A stretch of 64,000 nucleotides of DNA from a virus, in IMG/VR virus record IMGVR_UViG_3300015263_000653, positions 1-64,000 of that record. One strand, written 5' to 3'. The translations under genes and the position numbers were made by a program. Under the pieces are notes generated by a model. That model searched no databases. It was not told the origin of the DNA and saw only the letters and a program-made list of their open reading frames with translations. Of the stretch, positions 16,464 to 24,326 are shown piece after piece (position 1 is the first letter of the stretch; every line of letters starts with the position of its first letter).

Positions 16464-17069
16464 ATGATGACCACGACCATGACCCCAAAGGATGCTTGGC
16501 TGTACGCTGCAAGCTGGGGATCGCTGATCCGAAGCGGAGACCCCGGCGCATGTATGTACGGATTCAATGAGTCCTGCCGCCCTCAGTCTGAGGAACACCG
16601 GCAAGCGGTTCTCGAATACGTCAAGGGTTGCCGTGCCGCTGTGGAAGCAAGCCCGGAAGACTACGATGATGATGAACTGGAAAAGATGGATGCGTTCGTC
16701 GAATTCATCACCAATCGGGGCATCACCGGTCAAGAGCGTGAACCATTCATCATCGAAATCAGCCTTTGCGGCTCGGTGAGCGTTTGCAAGATGGATGGCA
16801 GTGAGATCGACGGCGATTTGCTCAACGATCTGGCCGACTGCAATGCCAGCGGAGATTGCGAACCCGCTTGTCGATACGTTCTCGACCAGTACAAGCCCGA
16901 ATTTCGCATCGTTCGCAAGGTCGGTGACAAGTATGAAAACGTGATCGCCTCGGCAAAGGAAAAGAAAGCCGTCTGCAAAACGATCTATTTCGACTCCGAA
17001 ACCGACTTCGACGATGAGGACAACTGCAACGTCTACCTGATGTGGGAAGCCGCTCACGACGAAGAGTAA
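16464..17069 (+). CDS. hypothetical protein, 201 aa
   Basis: Tandem ATGATG follows CTGGAGATCGCA. Acidic, with nine Cys spread through the sequence. It has internal SVCKMDGSEIDGDLLNDLADC and ends in an acidic tail. No family recognised. A partial core-like stretch (AACCCGCTTG, 16861) lacks the CAC and is probably chance. Confidence 0.8.
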   Translation: MMTTTMTPKDAWLYAASWGSLIRSGDPGACMYGFNESCRPQSEEHRQAVLEYVKGCRAAVEASPEDYDDDELEKMDAFVEFITNRGITGQEREPFIIEISLCGSVSVCKMDGSEIDGDLLNDLADCNASGDCEPACRYVLDQYKPEFRIVRKVGDKYENVIASAKEKKAVCKTIYFDSETDFDDEDNCNVYLMWEAAHDEE

Positions 17070-17177
17070 CACCCGCTTGGACACCATCTGAGAAACATGC
17101 AATACCTCGAAGGCTCCGAATGGAAAGGAGGTGGCCCATGAAGTTCTGAACCCCGATCTGAATTGAACATGAGGTAC

Positions 17178-17201
17178 GCCGGGGGAGGCAACTCCCCCGG
17201 C
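17178..17201 (+). other. hairpin before element (CCGGGGGAG family)
   Basis: GCCGGGGGAG 17178-17187 pairs with CTCCCCCGGC 17192-17201 around a 4-nt loop. It lies in a 165-nt gene-free gap (17070-17234) that also holds GGAAAGGAGGTGGCCC before a three-codon ORF. Otherwise I see nothing in this gap. Confidence 0.85.
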
Positions 17202-17234
17202 TACGCCTAACACCCGCTTGAAGGAAAACAACAC

Positions 17235-17426
17235 ATGAACCCATCGACTCACAACGGATTCATTCTGGCCTATTCCGGCCCCGTGTTTCCGGCATCAACC
17301 GCCAACCAAATCACCTACGATTGCTTTTGCTTCATGGGCGGATTGGCGAACGGACGATTGCAAAAGATCGAAAAACGAAACGGCAGCCACGTTTACCACA
17401 CCTACCATCGGTGCGACACTGCCTAA
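17235..17426 (+). CDS. small hypothetical protein, 63 aa
   Basis: A short-form element with GAAGGAAAACAACAC before the ATG. Neutral, Gly/Asn-rich (NGFILAYSGPVFPAST) with CFCFMGG in the middle. No recognised family. Confidence 0.65.
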   Translation: MNPSTHNGFILAYSGPVFPASTANQITYDCFCFMGGLANGRLQKIEKRNGSHVYHTYHRCDTA

Positions 17427-17448
17427 CACCCGCTTGAAGGAAAACGAC

Positions 17449-17685
17449 ATGATTCGTGACAGATTGAAACGAAAACACCTTGCGGATCGCAAACCGTTGC
17501 ATGAAATGCACGCTGGCCCCGGCTGGCTGTGGGATCGCAACGAAGTGGGAGAGGCACGCAAACGGGTCGCTGCAAAGCACTATATCCGTCGCCACTCAAC
17601 CATGAATGTGATCGACGTGAGAGACCTGCCCACGCCGGTATTGGTTGTGATCGCAAAATCTGTCAAACAACTGACTGGCCGCTAA
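17449..17685 (+). CDS. small basic hypothetical protein, 78 aa
   Basis: A short-form element with GAAGGAAAACGAC before the ATG. Basic N-terminus (RDRLKRKHLADRKPLHEM) and a hydrophobic C-terminal strand (TPVLVVIAKSV). No recognised family. Confidence 0.7.
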   Translation: MIRDRLKRKHLADRKPLHEMHAGPGWLWDRNEVGEARKRVAAKHYIRRHSTMNVIDVRDLPTPVLVVIAKSVKQLTGR

Positions 17686-17731
17686 CACCCGCTTGTTCGT
17701 CGTCAACACAACCCTTTCACTGGAGAACACT

Positions 17732-18091
17732 ATGCAACACCGCATCATCGAAGGCGACGAAAACAAGGTCGGCAAGCTGGTTATCACCATCGACGCCGAT
17801 GAACAAGCCGAACTGAGAGAGTTGATCGAACCGCTTGTCTGTAACTCCGAATTGCAGTGGATCAACCCGGAAGATACCGGCGACCTCACCGACGCCCCCA
17901 TGCTGGGCATCCTCGGCGAAGAGTCCACCGAAAACACCGGCCCCTTCGGGGCAATCCAGTGCGGTTTCTGGGATGGCAAACCCCGCTTTCAACCGATTCT
18001 CAACCGCTGGGCATTCATGGAATCGGCCCTGCGAAGCCCCCTCGAAGACCTGCTCGAAAAGGGCGAAGTGGTTTTCGTGGATCGCAACTAA
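17732..18091 (+). CDS. conserved phage-type hypothetical protein, 119 aa
   Basis: The start follows CTGGAGAACACT. The layout ADEQAELRELIEP, then GDLTDAPMLGILGE, then RWAFMESALRSPLEDLLEKG with VVFVDRN at the end, resembles a hypothetical protein I recall from many phage and mobile-element genomes. The function is unknown. There are no catalytic residues I can name. Confidence 0.75.
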   Translation: MQHRIIEGDENKVGKLVITIDADEQAELRELIEPLVCNSELQWINPEDTGDLTDAPMLGILGEESTENTGPFGAIQCGFWDGKPRFQPILNRWAFMESALRSPLEDLLEKGEVVFVDRN

Positions 18092-18136
18092 CACCCGCTT
18101 GGCAAGAGTCAACACAACCCAACCAATGGAGAACCA

Positions 18137-18565
18137 ATGATTCGATTCTTCGGAACTGAGACGTGTTTGCCTCGCTGGCGTGAGATCGTGATTGAACTCA
18201 CCGGCAAGCCTTGCACCGAAATCATTCCAGCACCGGCCCGCTCCAATGTCAGCTTTCAATTCGATGCCGACATTGACAACGCTGATCGGGAAACCCTGAT
18301 GGTCCCTTGGCGTCAAGAGACCGGTATCCCCGGCGTAACCGATGCTCAAAGCCGTCCCCTGCTGTGGAACTGCTGTGTCGCTTACGAAGAACACCCGCTT
18401 GGAGTGAAGACAATGGAAAAGCCCCTCAGTGCGATGGAAGAGTGGATGGTCAAATCCAATCTGCAAACGATTGCCGATGGAAGAGACGCCGCCGATCTGG
18501 TCGCTGAATTGCGCCACAATGGCTACCTGAGAGTCGCCGCCGCTGTCGAAGCCCGTTCCAAGTAA
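18137..18565 (+). CDS. possible two-gene fusion across an element, 142 aa
   Basis: The start follows ATGGAGAACCA. Residues 1-84 form one unit. The core at 18390 is then read in frame (His-Pro-Leu-Gly) and carries GGAG and an in-frame ATG at 18413. A 50-aa C-terminal protein (MEKPLSAMEEWMVK) could thus start on its own. The stop that normally overlaps the element is lost. Confidence 0.7.
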   Translation: MIRFFGTETCLPRWREIVIELTGKPCTEIIPAPARSNVSFQFDADIDNADRETLMVPWRQETGIPGVTDAQSRPLLWNCCVAYEEHPLGVKTMEKPLSAMEEWMVKSNLQTIADGRDAADLVAELRHNGYLRVAAAVEARSK

Positions 18566-18612
18566 CACCCGCTTGGATCATGTAACAACACAACACCTAA
18601 CTGGAGATCGCT

Positions 18613-18978
18613 ATGAGAACTCGACCTGCACTCGACTCGGATCGTCAAGCCGAAGCCTTTGCACATGAAAGCCCCCGGCTGGCAATCTGTGAAGGAAATC
18701 TGAGGAACGGCAACCTCAACCGCCCGCCGCAAGTGTTCCTCGAAATCGACGGGGAAGACATCCAAATCTGTGACACCGTTCTGAATATCGCCATCCGGCG
18801 ACCACACGACGGTCGGTATGCCCGTGTCAACCTCGTGCTGTCAGCGTCCCACGACGGCAATAAGGTCCGGGCTATCCTCCAATGCGTGGGAACGACGAAA
18901 GAGTTTCGCAAGGAACAACAGGCGCATTTCGTCTGGAACTATGACGATGAGCGGCAATCCTACGAACCCGCCGTCTAA
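18613..18978 (+). CDS. hypothetical protein, 121 aa
   Basis: The start follows CTGGAGATCGCT. Beta-rich (QVFLEIDGEDIQICDTVLNI, RVNLVLSASHDGNKVRAILQC). No recognised family. Confidence 0.75.
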   Translation: MRTRPALDSDRQAEAFAHESPRLAICEGNLRNGNLNRPPQVFLEIDGEDIQICDTVLNIAIRRPHDGRYARVNLVLSASHDGNKVRAILQCVGTTKEFRKEQQAHFVWNYDDERQSYEPAV

Positions 18979-18995
18979 CACCCGCTTGAACAACG

Positions 18996-19080
18996 TCAGC
19001 AGTCATCCGAAAATGACACCTAACCAAAGGCCGTAAAACTTTGCCGGGGCCGGGCTGGACAGTAGGCTCTGAACTGCTGA
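18996..19080 (+). ncRNA. structured RNA block between two elements, about 85 nt
   Basis: There is no ORF here. TCAGCAGT 18996-19003 pairs with ACTGCTGA 19073-19080 and is followed by TGTTTTT. The interior contains CATCCGAAAATG and CCGGGGCCGGG segments that can form small hairpins. It is flanked by cores at 18977 and 19093. Confidence 0.5.
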
Positions 19081-19113
19081 TGTTTTTCACTCAACACCCG
19101 CTTGGAGAGAGAC

Positions 19114-19419
19114 ATGACAAACAAACGCTATCACGGTCGCTGCGAAATCAAGCCGAAAACCAGAGGCAATGGAAACGAAGCCGACTTCCGGTTGCGAGAT
19201 TATCTCTCACCGGGCGGACGATACCCCTACGCCGATCTGGCTGGAGACTTGGAAGCCGCCCTCGCCGATGGTTTCACCGTCTATCTGTTCTCGGTCCCCG
19301 GCTTTATGATGCTCGCCGGGCATCCCTCGGAACCGGGCTGTGAAGACCTCGAACCGTGGCACGTCACCGACGCCGGGGATGAATACCACAAAACCGCCGC
19401 TGAGGCACTCCGGGTCTAA
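19114..19419 (+). CDS. hypothetical protein, 101 aa
   Basis: A short-form element with GGAGAGAGAC before the ATG. Mixed alpha/beta, with a hydrophobic stretch FTVYLFSVPGFMMLAG too short to be a clear membrane anchor. No family recognised. Confidence 0.75.
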   Translation: MTNKRYHGRCEIKPKTRGNGNEADFRLRDYLSPGGRYPYADLAGDLEAALADGFTVYLFSVPGFMMLAGHPSEPGCEDLEPWHVTDAGDEYHKTAAEALRV

Positions 19420-19471
19420 CACCCGCTTGAACCCTGTCACAACACAACACCTTTCACTGGAGATCGAAAAC

Positions 19472-19798
19472 ATGCGAACGACCGAAACCGTCACCATCAA
19501 GGCCACTCCCGAAGCTGTCAAGCTGGCTCGCACCGCTTTGCAGATTCAAGACGCCTGCAACCCCCTCGCCGTCGCCAACCAACTTGAAGTGACACAACGG
19601 CACTTCCGGGATGGGACAAGTCAGGGACAGAAGTACGGCGGAAGCGATATGGGCCTCCAAAACCCTGTCAGCATCGCCATCCTCAACAAGCTCAATGACC
19701 TCGCCGGTCTCGAACAATCCCGCACCGATTGTTTCGACGCCTGCCAGAAACTCGCCGAAGGCGACGACGCCGACTGGGAAATCAACTTCCTCAACTAA
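19472..19798 (+). CDS. hypothetical helical protein, 108 aa
   Basis: The start follows CTGGAGATCGAAAAC. Helical throughout. It contains CNPLAVANQLEVTQRHFRDG and GLQNPVSIAILNKLNDLAG, a layout reminiscent of small phage proteins of unknown role. No catalytic motif. Confidence 0.75.
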   Translation: MRTTETVTIKATPEAVKLARTALQIQDACNPLAVANQLEVTQRHFRDGTSQGQKYGGSDMGLQNPVSIAILNKLNDLAGLEQSRTDCFDACQKLAEGDDADWEINFLN

Positions 19799-19814
19799 CA
19801 CCCGCTTGGATGAT

Positions 19815-19838
19815 GCCGGGGAGAACAACCTCCCCGGC
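19815..19838 (+). other. hairpin after element (CCGGGGAG family)
   Basis: GCCGGGGAG 19815-19823 pairs with CTCCCCGGC 19830-19838. It is followed by CCAAAATTTGTACTGGGAG, which contains the next ribosome site. Confidence 0.9.
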
Positions 19839-19869
19839 ACTCAATCCAAAATTTGTACTGGGAGAAACC

Positions 19870-20388
19870 ATGCCTCACAAACTCACCATCCGAAAGATGC
19901 GACCAACCGCCGAACAAGTTGCCATTGTCAGGCAATTCGCATCCGCCGAATCACGACCCGATTCCGCCGAATATGAACGGTTTCAACGGCAAATGAACAA
20001 GGTCAATCCACCCAAAATGAAAGCGAAAGAGCGGAAAGCTATCCCCAACACCACGCAAGGATTCAACCCCGGCGACATCCGACTAACACCCGCTTTCAAC
20101 GCAACGGACCTGCCCAAAGGTTACGCCGTCACAAGCTGTTACGACTCTGGTGGAAACCATCAAGTCGAAGCCGCTGGTACTGCCCTGCTACGGTTCATCT
20201 GGAACGGATGGGCCGGAAGAGGCGCAGGACAAAAATGGGCAAACCAAGTGCTCGATGAGATCGAGCGTAACACCCGCTTGCAAGATACCGATTGGGACGA
20301 ATACGAACGACGTGTCACCGACCTCGAAAACCAAGGTCTCACCCGTTCTGACGCTCAAGGTGTCGTCGATCTGGAGATGCGTCATTGA
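19870..20388 (+). CDS. hypothetical protein with two internal elements, 172 aa
   Basis: The start follows CTGGGAGAAACC. Basic N-terminal half (KMKAKERKAIPNTTQG). Cores at 20085 (Leu-Thr-Pro-Ala frame) and 20269 (Asn-Thr-Arg-Leu frame) are both translated, in different frames of the element. The protein could be a mosaic of three former pieces. Its last codons overlap the next gene's start. Confidence 0.75.
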   Translation: MPHKLTIRKMRPTAEQVAIVRQFASAESRPDSAEYERFQRQMNKVNPPKMKAKERKAIPNTTQGFNPGDIRLTPAFNATDLPKGYAVTSCYDSGGNHQVEAAGTALLRFIWNGWAGRGAGQKWANQVLDEIERNTRLQDTDWDEYERRVTDLENQGLTRSDAQGVVDLEMRH

Positions 20389-20525
20389 ACGAAGATATTG
20401 AACAACTCAAAGCCATCCACGAAAAACTCGCCGAAGTCGCCAAAACTCTCGGTTGTGAACTGGAATGGCACTTCCACGAACCATCACAAACCGTGTTTTT
20501 CGTCCCTAAGTTGCCAGCACCGTAA
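20385..20525 (+). CDS. tiny helical protein, 46 aa, TTG start
   Basis: The TTG start overlaps the TGA of the previous gene (TTGA), with GGAG 8 nt upstream. The sequence MNEDIEQLKAIHEKLAEVAK is helical and is followed by a short beta-like end. The TAA overlaps the next element at 20524, the strongest argument that the frame is real. It is one of the few junctions without an element upstream. Confidence 0.65.
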   Translation: MNEDIEQLKAIHEKLAEVAKTLGCELEWHFHEPSQTVFFVPKLPAP

Positions 20526-20572
20526 CACCCGCTTGGGAACCATCACCACTCAACCCCCTTGGAGAACAAAAC

Positions 20573-20890
20573 ATGATCGTTCACAGCAAAAGTGATGTGT
20601 TCCTCGGCGCAATTGTCACCCTCAACACTGGCGACAAGGCCGAAGTCATTGACGATCACGAAAACCATGAAACCGTGATTGTCAACCTGAACAACGTCCC
20701 GACGCCGGTACTCGTGTCCGAAGCGTTCAACCCCGAAACCGATCCCCTGTGGATCGCCGAAATCAAGCCCGAAGATAACAAGCCGCAAGAGGATGAACCC
20801 CAGCCAACACCCGCTTGTGACCTGTTCGATGAAATCTTCGATGGAATCGACCCCGATACCTTCGATGGTGACATCCTCGACCTGATCTAA
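20573..20890 (+). CDS. hypothetical protein with internal element, 105 aa
   Basis: The start follows TTGGAGAACAAAAC. Beta-rich first half (VTLNTGDKAEVIDDHENHET). The core at 20806 is translated (Pro-Thr-Pro-Ala-Cys) and joins an acidic 25-residue tail (DLFDEIFDGIDPDTFDGDIL). Confidence 0.75.
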   Translation: MIVHSKSDVFLGAIVTLNTGDKAEVIDDHENHETVIVNLNNVPTPVLVSEAFNPETDPLWIAEIKPEDNKPQEDEPQPTPACDLFDEIFDGIDPDTFDGDILDLI

Positions 20891-20906
20891 CACCCGCTTG
20901 GAGAGC

Positions 20907-21218
20907 ATGATGACACAGCAACTCGAAATCGACCTCGTTCCCTATGACGTGGAACAACCTGACCCGAATACGATGGTCATGGTGAGCGAATACTACGCCG
21001 ATAAACTCCGCATCAAGTCTCGATTCACTGAGAAGTATGCCGGGTTCTATCACGGTGAGAACTTCGTCACCCTTGACATTGACAACGATGAAAATACGTT
21101 GACATTCACCTGCCGAAATGAACCAATGACGCTGGATATTGTCGCCGACTTTTTCGACCGGAATATCCATGCCATCGACGAAATCGGCTATGAGTGCCTT
21201 TACCCCGAACCAGTGTAA
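20907..21218 (+). CDS. hypothetical acidic protein, 103 aa
   Basis: A short-form element: GGAGAGC precedes tandem ATGATG, and the second ATG (20910) has better spacing. Acidic, beta-rich (VTLDIDNDENTLTFTC). No recognised family. Confidence 0.75.
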   Translation: MMTQQLEIDLVPYDVEQPDPNTMVMVSEYYADKLRIKSRFTEKYAGFYHGENFVTLDIDNDENTLTFTCRNEPMTLDIVADFFDRNIHAIDEIGYECLYPEPV

Positions 21219-21250
21219 CACCCGCTTGAAGTGTGTAACAACCTTCAATC

Positions 21251-21281
21251 GTCGGTGAGAGAGAAACCCTCTCTCACCGAC
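21251..21281 (+). other. 13-bp hairpin after element
   Basis: GTCGGTGAGAGAG 21251-21263 pairs with CTCTCTCACCGAC 21269-21281. No T-tract. It lies in the 100-nt gap before the gene at 21322. Confidence 0.9.
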
Positions 21282-21321
21282 AATCCCCGAACTCTTTCAA
21301 CAATCAAGATCGGAGCAAACA

Positions 21322-21576
21322 ATGTCAAAAGCCGCTGTCATGGAACAATTCGCAAAGCGTATGGGAATCAGCGTTCACCAAGCCCGACGCCTGCAAACCC
21401 TTGTCAACAAGGCCGCTGATGCTCAAGTGGAAGAACATAACACCGGAACCGATTCCGCTGCCGCTTGCAAGGCCGTCGATGAGTACGCCCTGAAACTCAA
21501 TCTGGGAGTGGACTGGCGACCCGGTATCTACCCCCTGTTCATCAACGGAAGCAACCGGGAAAACGTCCCCGACTAA
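21322..21576 (+). CDS. small helical protein, 84 aa
   Basis: The start follows CGGAGCAAACA. Helical, with KRMGISVHQARRLQTLVNKA reading like a helix-turn-helix-type segment. DNA binding is possible but unproven. Confidence 0.75.
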   Translation: MSKAAVMEQFAKRMGISVHQARRLQTLVNKAADAQVEEHNTGTDSAAACKAVDEYALKLNLGVDWRPGIYPLFINGSNRENVPD

Positions 21577-21626
21577 CACCCGCTTGGAACCTGTTACAAC
21601 ACACAACACAACCGGAGATCGAAACC

Positions 21627-21917
21627 ATGCTGCTACTCTTGACAGTGGACTGGGATACCGATGGGGAATCCCTCGACGATTGCGGACTCCCTAGCAAAGT
21701 CCTCGTTCCAGACTTCCCCGAATCCTGCCACTTGGGCGCAAACCTAATCAAGTTTGAGGCCGAAGAGGCTCTAGGGGATCATCTGTCCGATCAATTCGGT
21801 TTCTGTCACAACGGATGGAGCATCGAAGTCCTCAACGTCCAGAATCACACTGGATACGTCGCCGAAGTTGACAAGCGGATCGGCATTATGTTCTGCCCTG
21901 AGATCGAAGAGGTCTAA
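21627..21917 (+). CDS. hypothetical protein, 96 aa
   Basis: The start follows CCGGAGATCGAAACC. Acidic, beta-rich (MLLLLTVDWDTDGESLDDCG). No recognised family. Confidence 0.75.
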   Translation: MLLLLTVDWDTDGESLDDCGLPSKVLVPDFPESCHLGANLIKFEAEEALGDHLSDQFGFCHNGWSIEVLNVQNHTGYVAEVDKRIGIMFCPEIEEV

Positions 21918-21966
21918 CACCCGCTTGGAACCTGTTACAACACAACACCTTCACCGGAGATCGACA

Positions 21967-22218
21967 ATGGCTCAAAAGCCGAACCACTTCTGTATGCAAT
22001 GCACTGACAAGACAAGCGGCAAGGTGGGAGATTTCGCCTACCATACGGATAACCCGTTCGTCGCCCTGTCACCCGTGTTCCCCGATTTCGTCCAGTTTCT
22101 CGACTGGCTGAAAGAAAACAACCTGAAATGCGGGCCGCTGGCATCGTTTGAACTACTCCCCATCGAACCGGAAATGCCGATGGACCGTGAGTTCGACGGG
22201 GCGGAATACTTCACCTAA
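21967..22218 (+). CDS. small hypothetical protein, 83 aa
   Basis: The start follows CCGGAGATCGACA. Three Cys in the first half (HFCMQCTDKTSG). A CxxC pair without a partner pair argues against a standard zinc ribbon. No family recognised. Confidence 0.75.
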   Translation: MAQKPNHFCMQCTDKTSGKVGDFAYHTDNPFVALSPVFPDFVQFLDWLKENNLKCGPLASFELLPIEPEMPMDREFDGAEYFT

Positions 22219-22268
22219 CACCCGCTTGGAACCCGTAACAACCCAACACAACTTTTGGAGTCAAACCA

Positions 22269-22541
22269 ATGTCCAGACACATCACCCCGGCAAAGGCCGA
22301 TCAATGGTCCGTCATTGCCAACAAGCTGAGACAAGCCAGCGAATTGCTGGGAGAATGTCACGTTCTGCTGGCCTGTGACCTCGGTATCACTGAGGGCAAG
22401 CCAATGGAAGCCGTTGTCAAGGCCGAAGATGCTGTCAGTGGTCTGGCCTATATGTTCACCCCGCAAAGTGAGTGGACCGGTGGCGACTCCAGCGACCCGA
22501 ACAACTTCAAGTTTCGACCCCCGCATATCGCCTCCAGCTAA
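22269..22541 (+). CDS. small helical protein, 90 aa
   Basis: The start follows TTGGAGTCAAACCA. Helical first half (SVIANKLRQASELLGECHVL). No recognised motif. Confidence 0.75.
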   Translation: MSRHITPAKADQWSVIANKLRQASELLGECHVLLACDLGITEGKPMEAVVKAEDAVSGLAYMFTPQSEWTGGDSSDPNNFKFRPPHIASS

Positions 22542-22586
22542 CACCCGCTTGGAACGTGTAACAAACACAATCAATCGGAGAGCAAG

Positions 22587-23102
22587 ATGAAACACTTTAT
22601 CAATGATGAACAACGGGCAATCGCCTACGCCGCTTTCAAGGAATTGGAACGGATGCTCAAGGCCGATGGCGACATCAAGCCAGATTCAACCTATGACGTA
22701 TCTGGCTCGGAAATCACCATCACCATTCAACCCGGTGTCACCATCAACCGGGAAGCTGGCCTGAAAGGGGATGGCACGATTGAGAAACGGGCGCAACAGA
22801 ATCTCAACGGGTATTCCATACTCGCCGAACTGTATCGCATCGCTTCCACGTTCAATCAACACAAGCGGTTTGAGAGACTGTTAAAGCGTGTCGTCGGTCG
22901 TGCTGTCAGACGTGGCAACACTACGAAAGATGCCTTCGCAGCACTCTGCCCCCGTCGTGCTGAGGAACTGGAAAACTACATCGCTGAAATCGCTAATAGC
23001 CTGCCGAAGCGTACCGAACAAACGCCCCGCAGCGTTATCAGAGACAAAGCGAAACTCTTTCCAACCATCGTCATCAAGTCCAGAAAACGAAAGGCTGCCT
23101 AA
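22587..23102 (+). CDS. hypothetical protein with basic tail, 171 aa
   Basis: The start follows CGGAGAGCAAG. Helical, with a basic C-terminus (KLFPTIVIKSRKRKAA). The ending KRKAA or KAA recurs in several proteins of this array (10438, 26483, 29753, 30922). Confidence 0.8.
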   Translation: MKHFINDEQRAIAYAAFKELERMLKADGDIKPDSTYDVSGSEITITIQPGVTINREAGLKGDGTIEKRAQQNLNGYSILAELYRIASTFNQHKRFERLLKRVVGRAVRRGNTTKDAFAALCPRRAEELENYIAEIANSLPKRTEQTPRSVIRDKAKLFPTIVIKSRKRKAA

Positions 23103-23113
23103 CACCCGCTTGG

Positions 23114-23134
23114 GGAGTGTGAGGAAAACACTCC
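23114..23134 (+). other. short hairpin after element
   Basis: GGAGTGT 23114-23120 pairs with ACACTCC 23128-23134 around GAGGAAA. It lies directly after the core at 23101. Confidence 0.7.
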
Positions 23135-23162
23135 TCAAGTTATCAACCAGATCGGAGAAAAC

Positions 23163-23393
23163 ATGAAAGATCCACAATGGAACGCATTGGTATTGCGTCT
23201 CGCTAATAGTGGGACACAAGCCGAACGGGAAAAGTGGGCCGCAAAACAACCCCCGTTGTTGGCCTCTCTCGACCCCGCTGACGCTGAGGATGCCGATGCC
23301 GTCCCCGTGTCCTATCCCATTGACAACTATCGCCACAATCGCACTGGCAAACCCTCAATGGCGACTGGGAACAACCTCAAACCTGTCATTTAA
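23163..23393 (+). CDS. small hypothetical protein, 76 aa
   Basis: The start follows CGGAGAAAAC. Helical first half, then an Ala/Asp-rich part and a polar C-terminus. No recognised family. Confidence 0.7.
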   Translation: MKDPQWNALVLRLANSGTQAEREKWAAKQPPLLASLDPADAEDADAVPVSYPIDNYRHNRTGKPSMATGNNLKPVI

Positions 23394-23399
23394 CACCCG

Positions 23400-23625
23400 C
23401 TTATGGTTCATCAGGGTAAAGCCAATCCTGACAACAGTGAGCAAGTGAGGCGCAGGGGGAACGTAGGGAAAATGGGATGTTTTGGCCTAGTCCCAGTCCT
23501 TTGTGGTGTCCCCGTGGCGTCGGAGCGGCTGGGGAGCGGTGTCCAGTACAATTTTTGGACTGGTCGCCGGGATGTTTAAGATAGTTTAAGAAGCTGGCCG
23601 ATACTTATGTTATCTTAAACAACGG
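23400..23625 (+). ncRNA. ORF-free block between two elements, possible regulatory RNA
   Basis: About 230 nt without a credible ORF lie between cores at 23392 and 23629. GTTTAAGATA 23574-23583 pairs with TATCTTAAAC 23611-23620, and TCCCC/GGGGA and CCAGT/ACTGG pairs lie upstream. It may be a structured RNA or a promoter/operator region. I cannot decide between these. Confidence 0.4.
23555..23582 (+). promoter_or_regulatory. possible sigma70-type promoter with palindrome at -10
   Basis: TTGGAC 23555-23560, a 16-nt spacer and TAAGAT 23577-23582. The -10 box lies inside one arm of a 10-bp inverted repeat (23574-23583 / 23611-23620), a geometry that would suit a repressor site. This is inference from sequence only. 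Confidence 0.4.
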
Positions 23626-23678
23626 TGCAACACCCGCTTGTAATCTGTAAGAACGAACCTTAACTGGAGGAAAGAGCA

Positions 23679-23879
23679 ATGGCTAAGCGTAGGCGAAAGC
23701 CTCAACCCGTAGTGATGCCGAAAGCCGAGTCAAATCGGTTTACGATCACCATTGATCCGTTGAAAGTGGCGATGGGCCATCAGCCACATATCACGGGGAC
23801 CGGCGTGCATGACAACCGCCCAAAGCGGAGGCGCACAAGGTCCGCCCAAACACTCGCTTGGAAAGGCGAGTGGAACTAA
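23679..23879 (+). CDS. small very basic protein, 66 aa
   Basis: The start follows CTGGAGGAAAGAGCA. Basic ends (MAKRRRKPQPVV, NRPKRRRTRSA) suggest nucleic-acid binding. No recognised domain. Confidence 0.7.
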   Translation: MAKRRRKPQPVVMPKAESNRFTITIDPLKVAMGHQPHITGTGVHDNRPKRRRTRSAQTLAWKGEWN

Positions 23880-23892
23880 CACCCGCTTGTAA

Positions 23893-23925
23893 CCTACTCA
23901 GTAACTCGAAGAGTTACTGAGTAGG
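23893..23925 (+). other. 15-bp hairpin (GTAACTC family) between two elements
   Basis: CCTACTCAGTAACTC 23893-23907 pairs exactly with 23911-23925 around GAA. Cores at 23878 and 23942 flank it. The inner arm AGTAACTC recurs at 24231, 24704 and 26419, with the order inverted at 31184. Confidence 0.95.
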
Positions 23926-23964
23926 AAACTGGGAACCAACAAACACCCGCTTGGAGAACGACGA

Positions 23965-24216
23965 ATGACACTGAAAGAGTTTCTGAAACTGGAACGAGAA
24001 CACCGGACGGCTGGCAAGTGGTGGATGGGAACCTATGACGTTATCAACGATCATGGTGTCACCGTCAAAGTCGCCATCAAGAGCTACGGCTTTTACAACC
24101 AGATTCTCCGTCTCAACGATGATCCGGTCAATTATTGCTCTGGACACACTTGCGAGAAAGTGGGACTGATGCAAAAGCACCTGACCGAGACCATCAACCG
24201 CATCACCGCCGCCTAA
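23965..24216 (+). CDS. small hypothetical protein, 83 aa
   Basis: A short-form element: GGAGAACGACGA before the ATG. Mixed fold. Begins MTLKEFLKLEREHRTAGKWW. No recognised family. Confidence 0.75.
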   Translation: MTLKEFLKLEREHRTAGKWWMGTYDVINDHGVTVKVAIKSYGFYNQILRLNDDPVNYCSGHTCEKVGLMQKHLTETINRITAA

Positions 24217-24230
24217 CACCCGCTTGTCAA

Positions 24231-24263
24231 CCATCTGAGTAACTCTTCGAGTTACTCAGATGG
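24231..24263 (+). other. 15-bp hairpin (GTAACTC family) between two elements
   Basis: CCATCTGAGTAACTC 24231-24245 pairs exactly with 24249-24263 around TTC. Cores at 24215 and 24280 flank it. Confidence 0.95.
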
Positions 24264-24326
24264 GAAGCGGGACTGAGAGAACACCCGCTTGGAAGTCAAC
24301 ACAACACAACTTTTGGAGACAAGCCA

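Noticed and set aside
17097-17141. 14-aa frame and a three-codon ORF after GGAGG
   Set aside because: Too short and without an element at the stop. The region is listed as gene-free with a hairpin.
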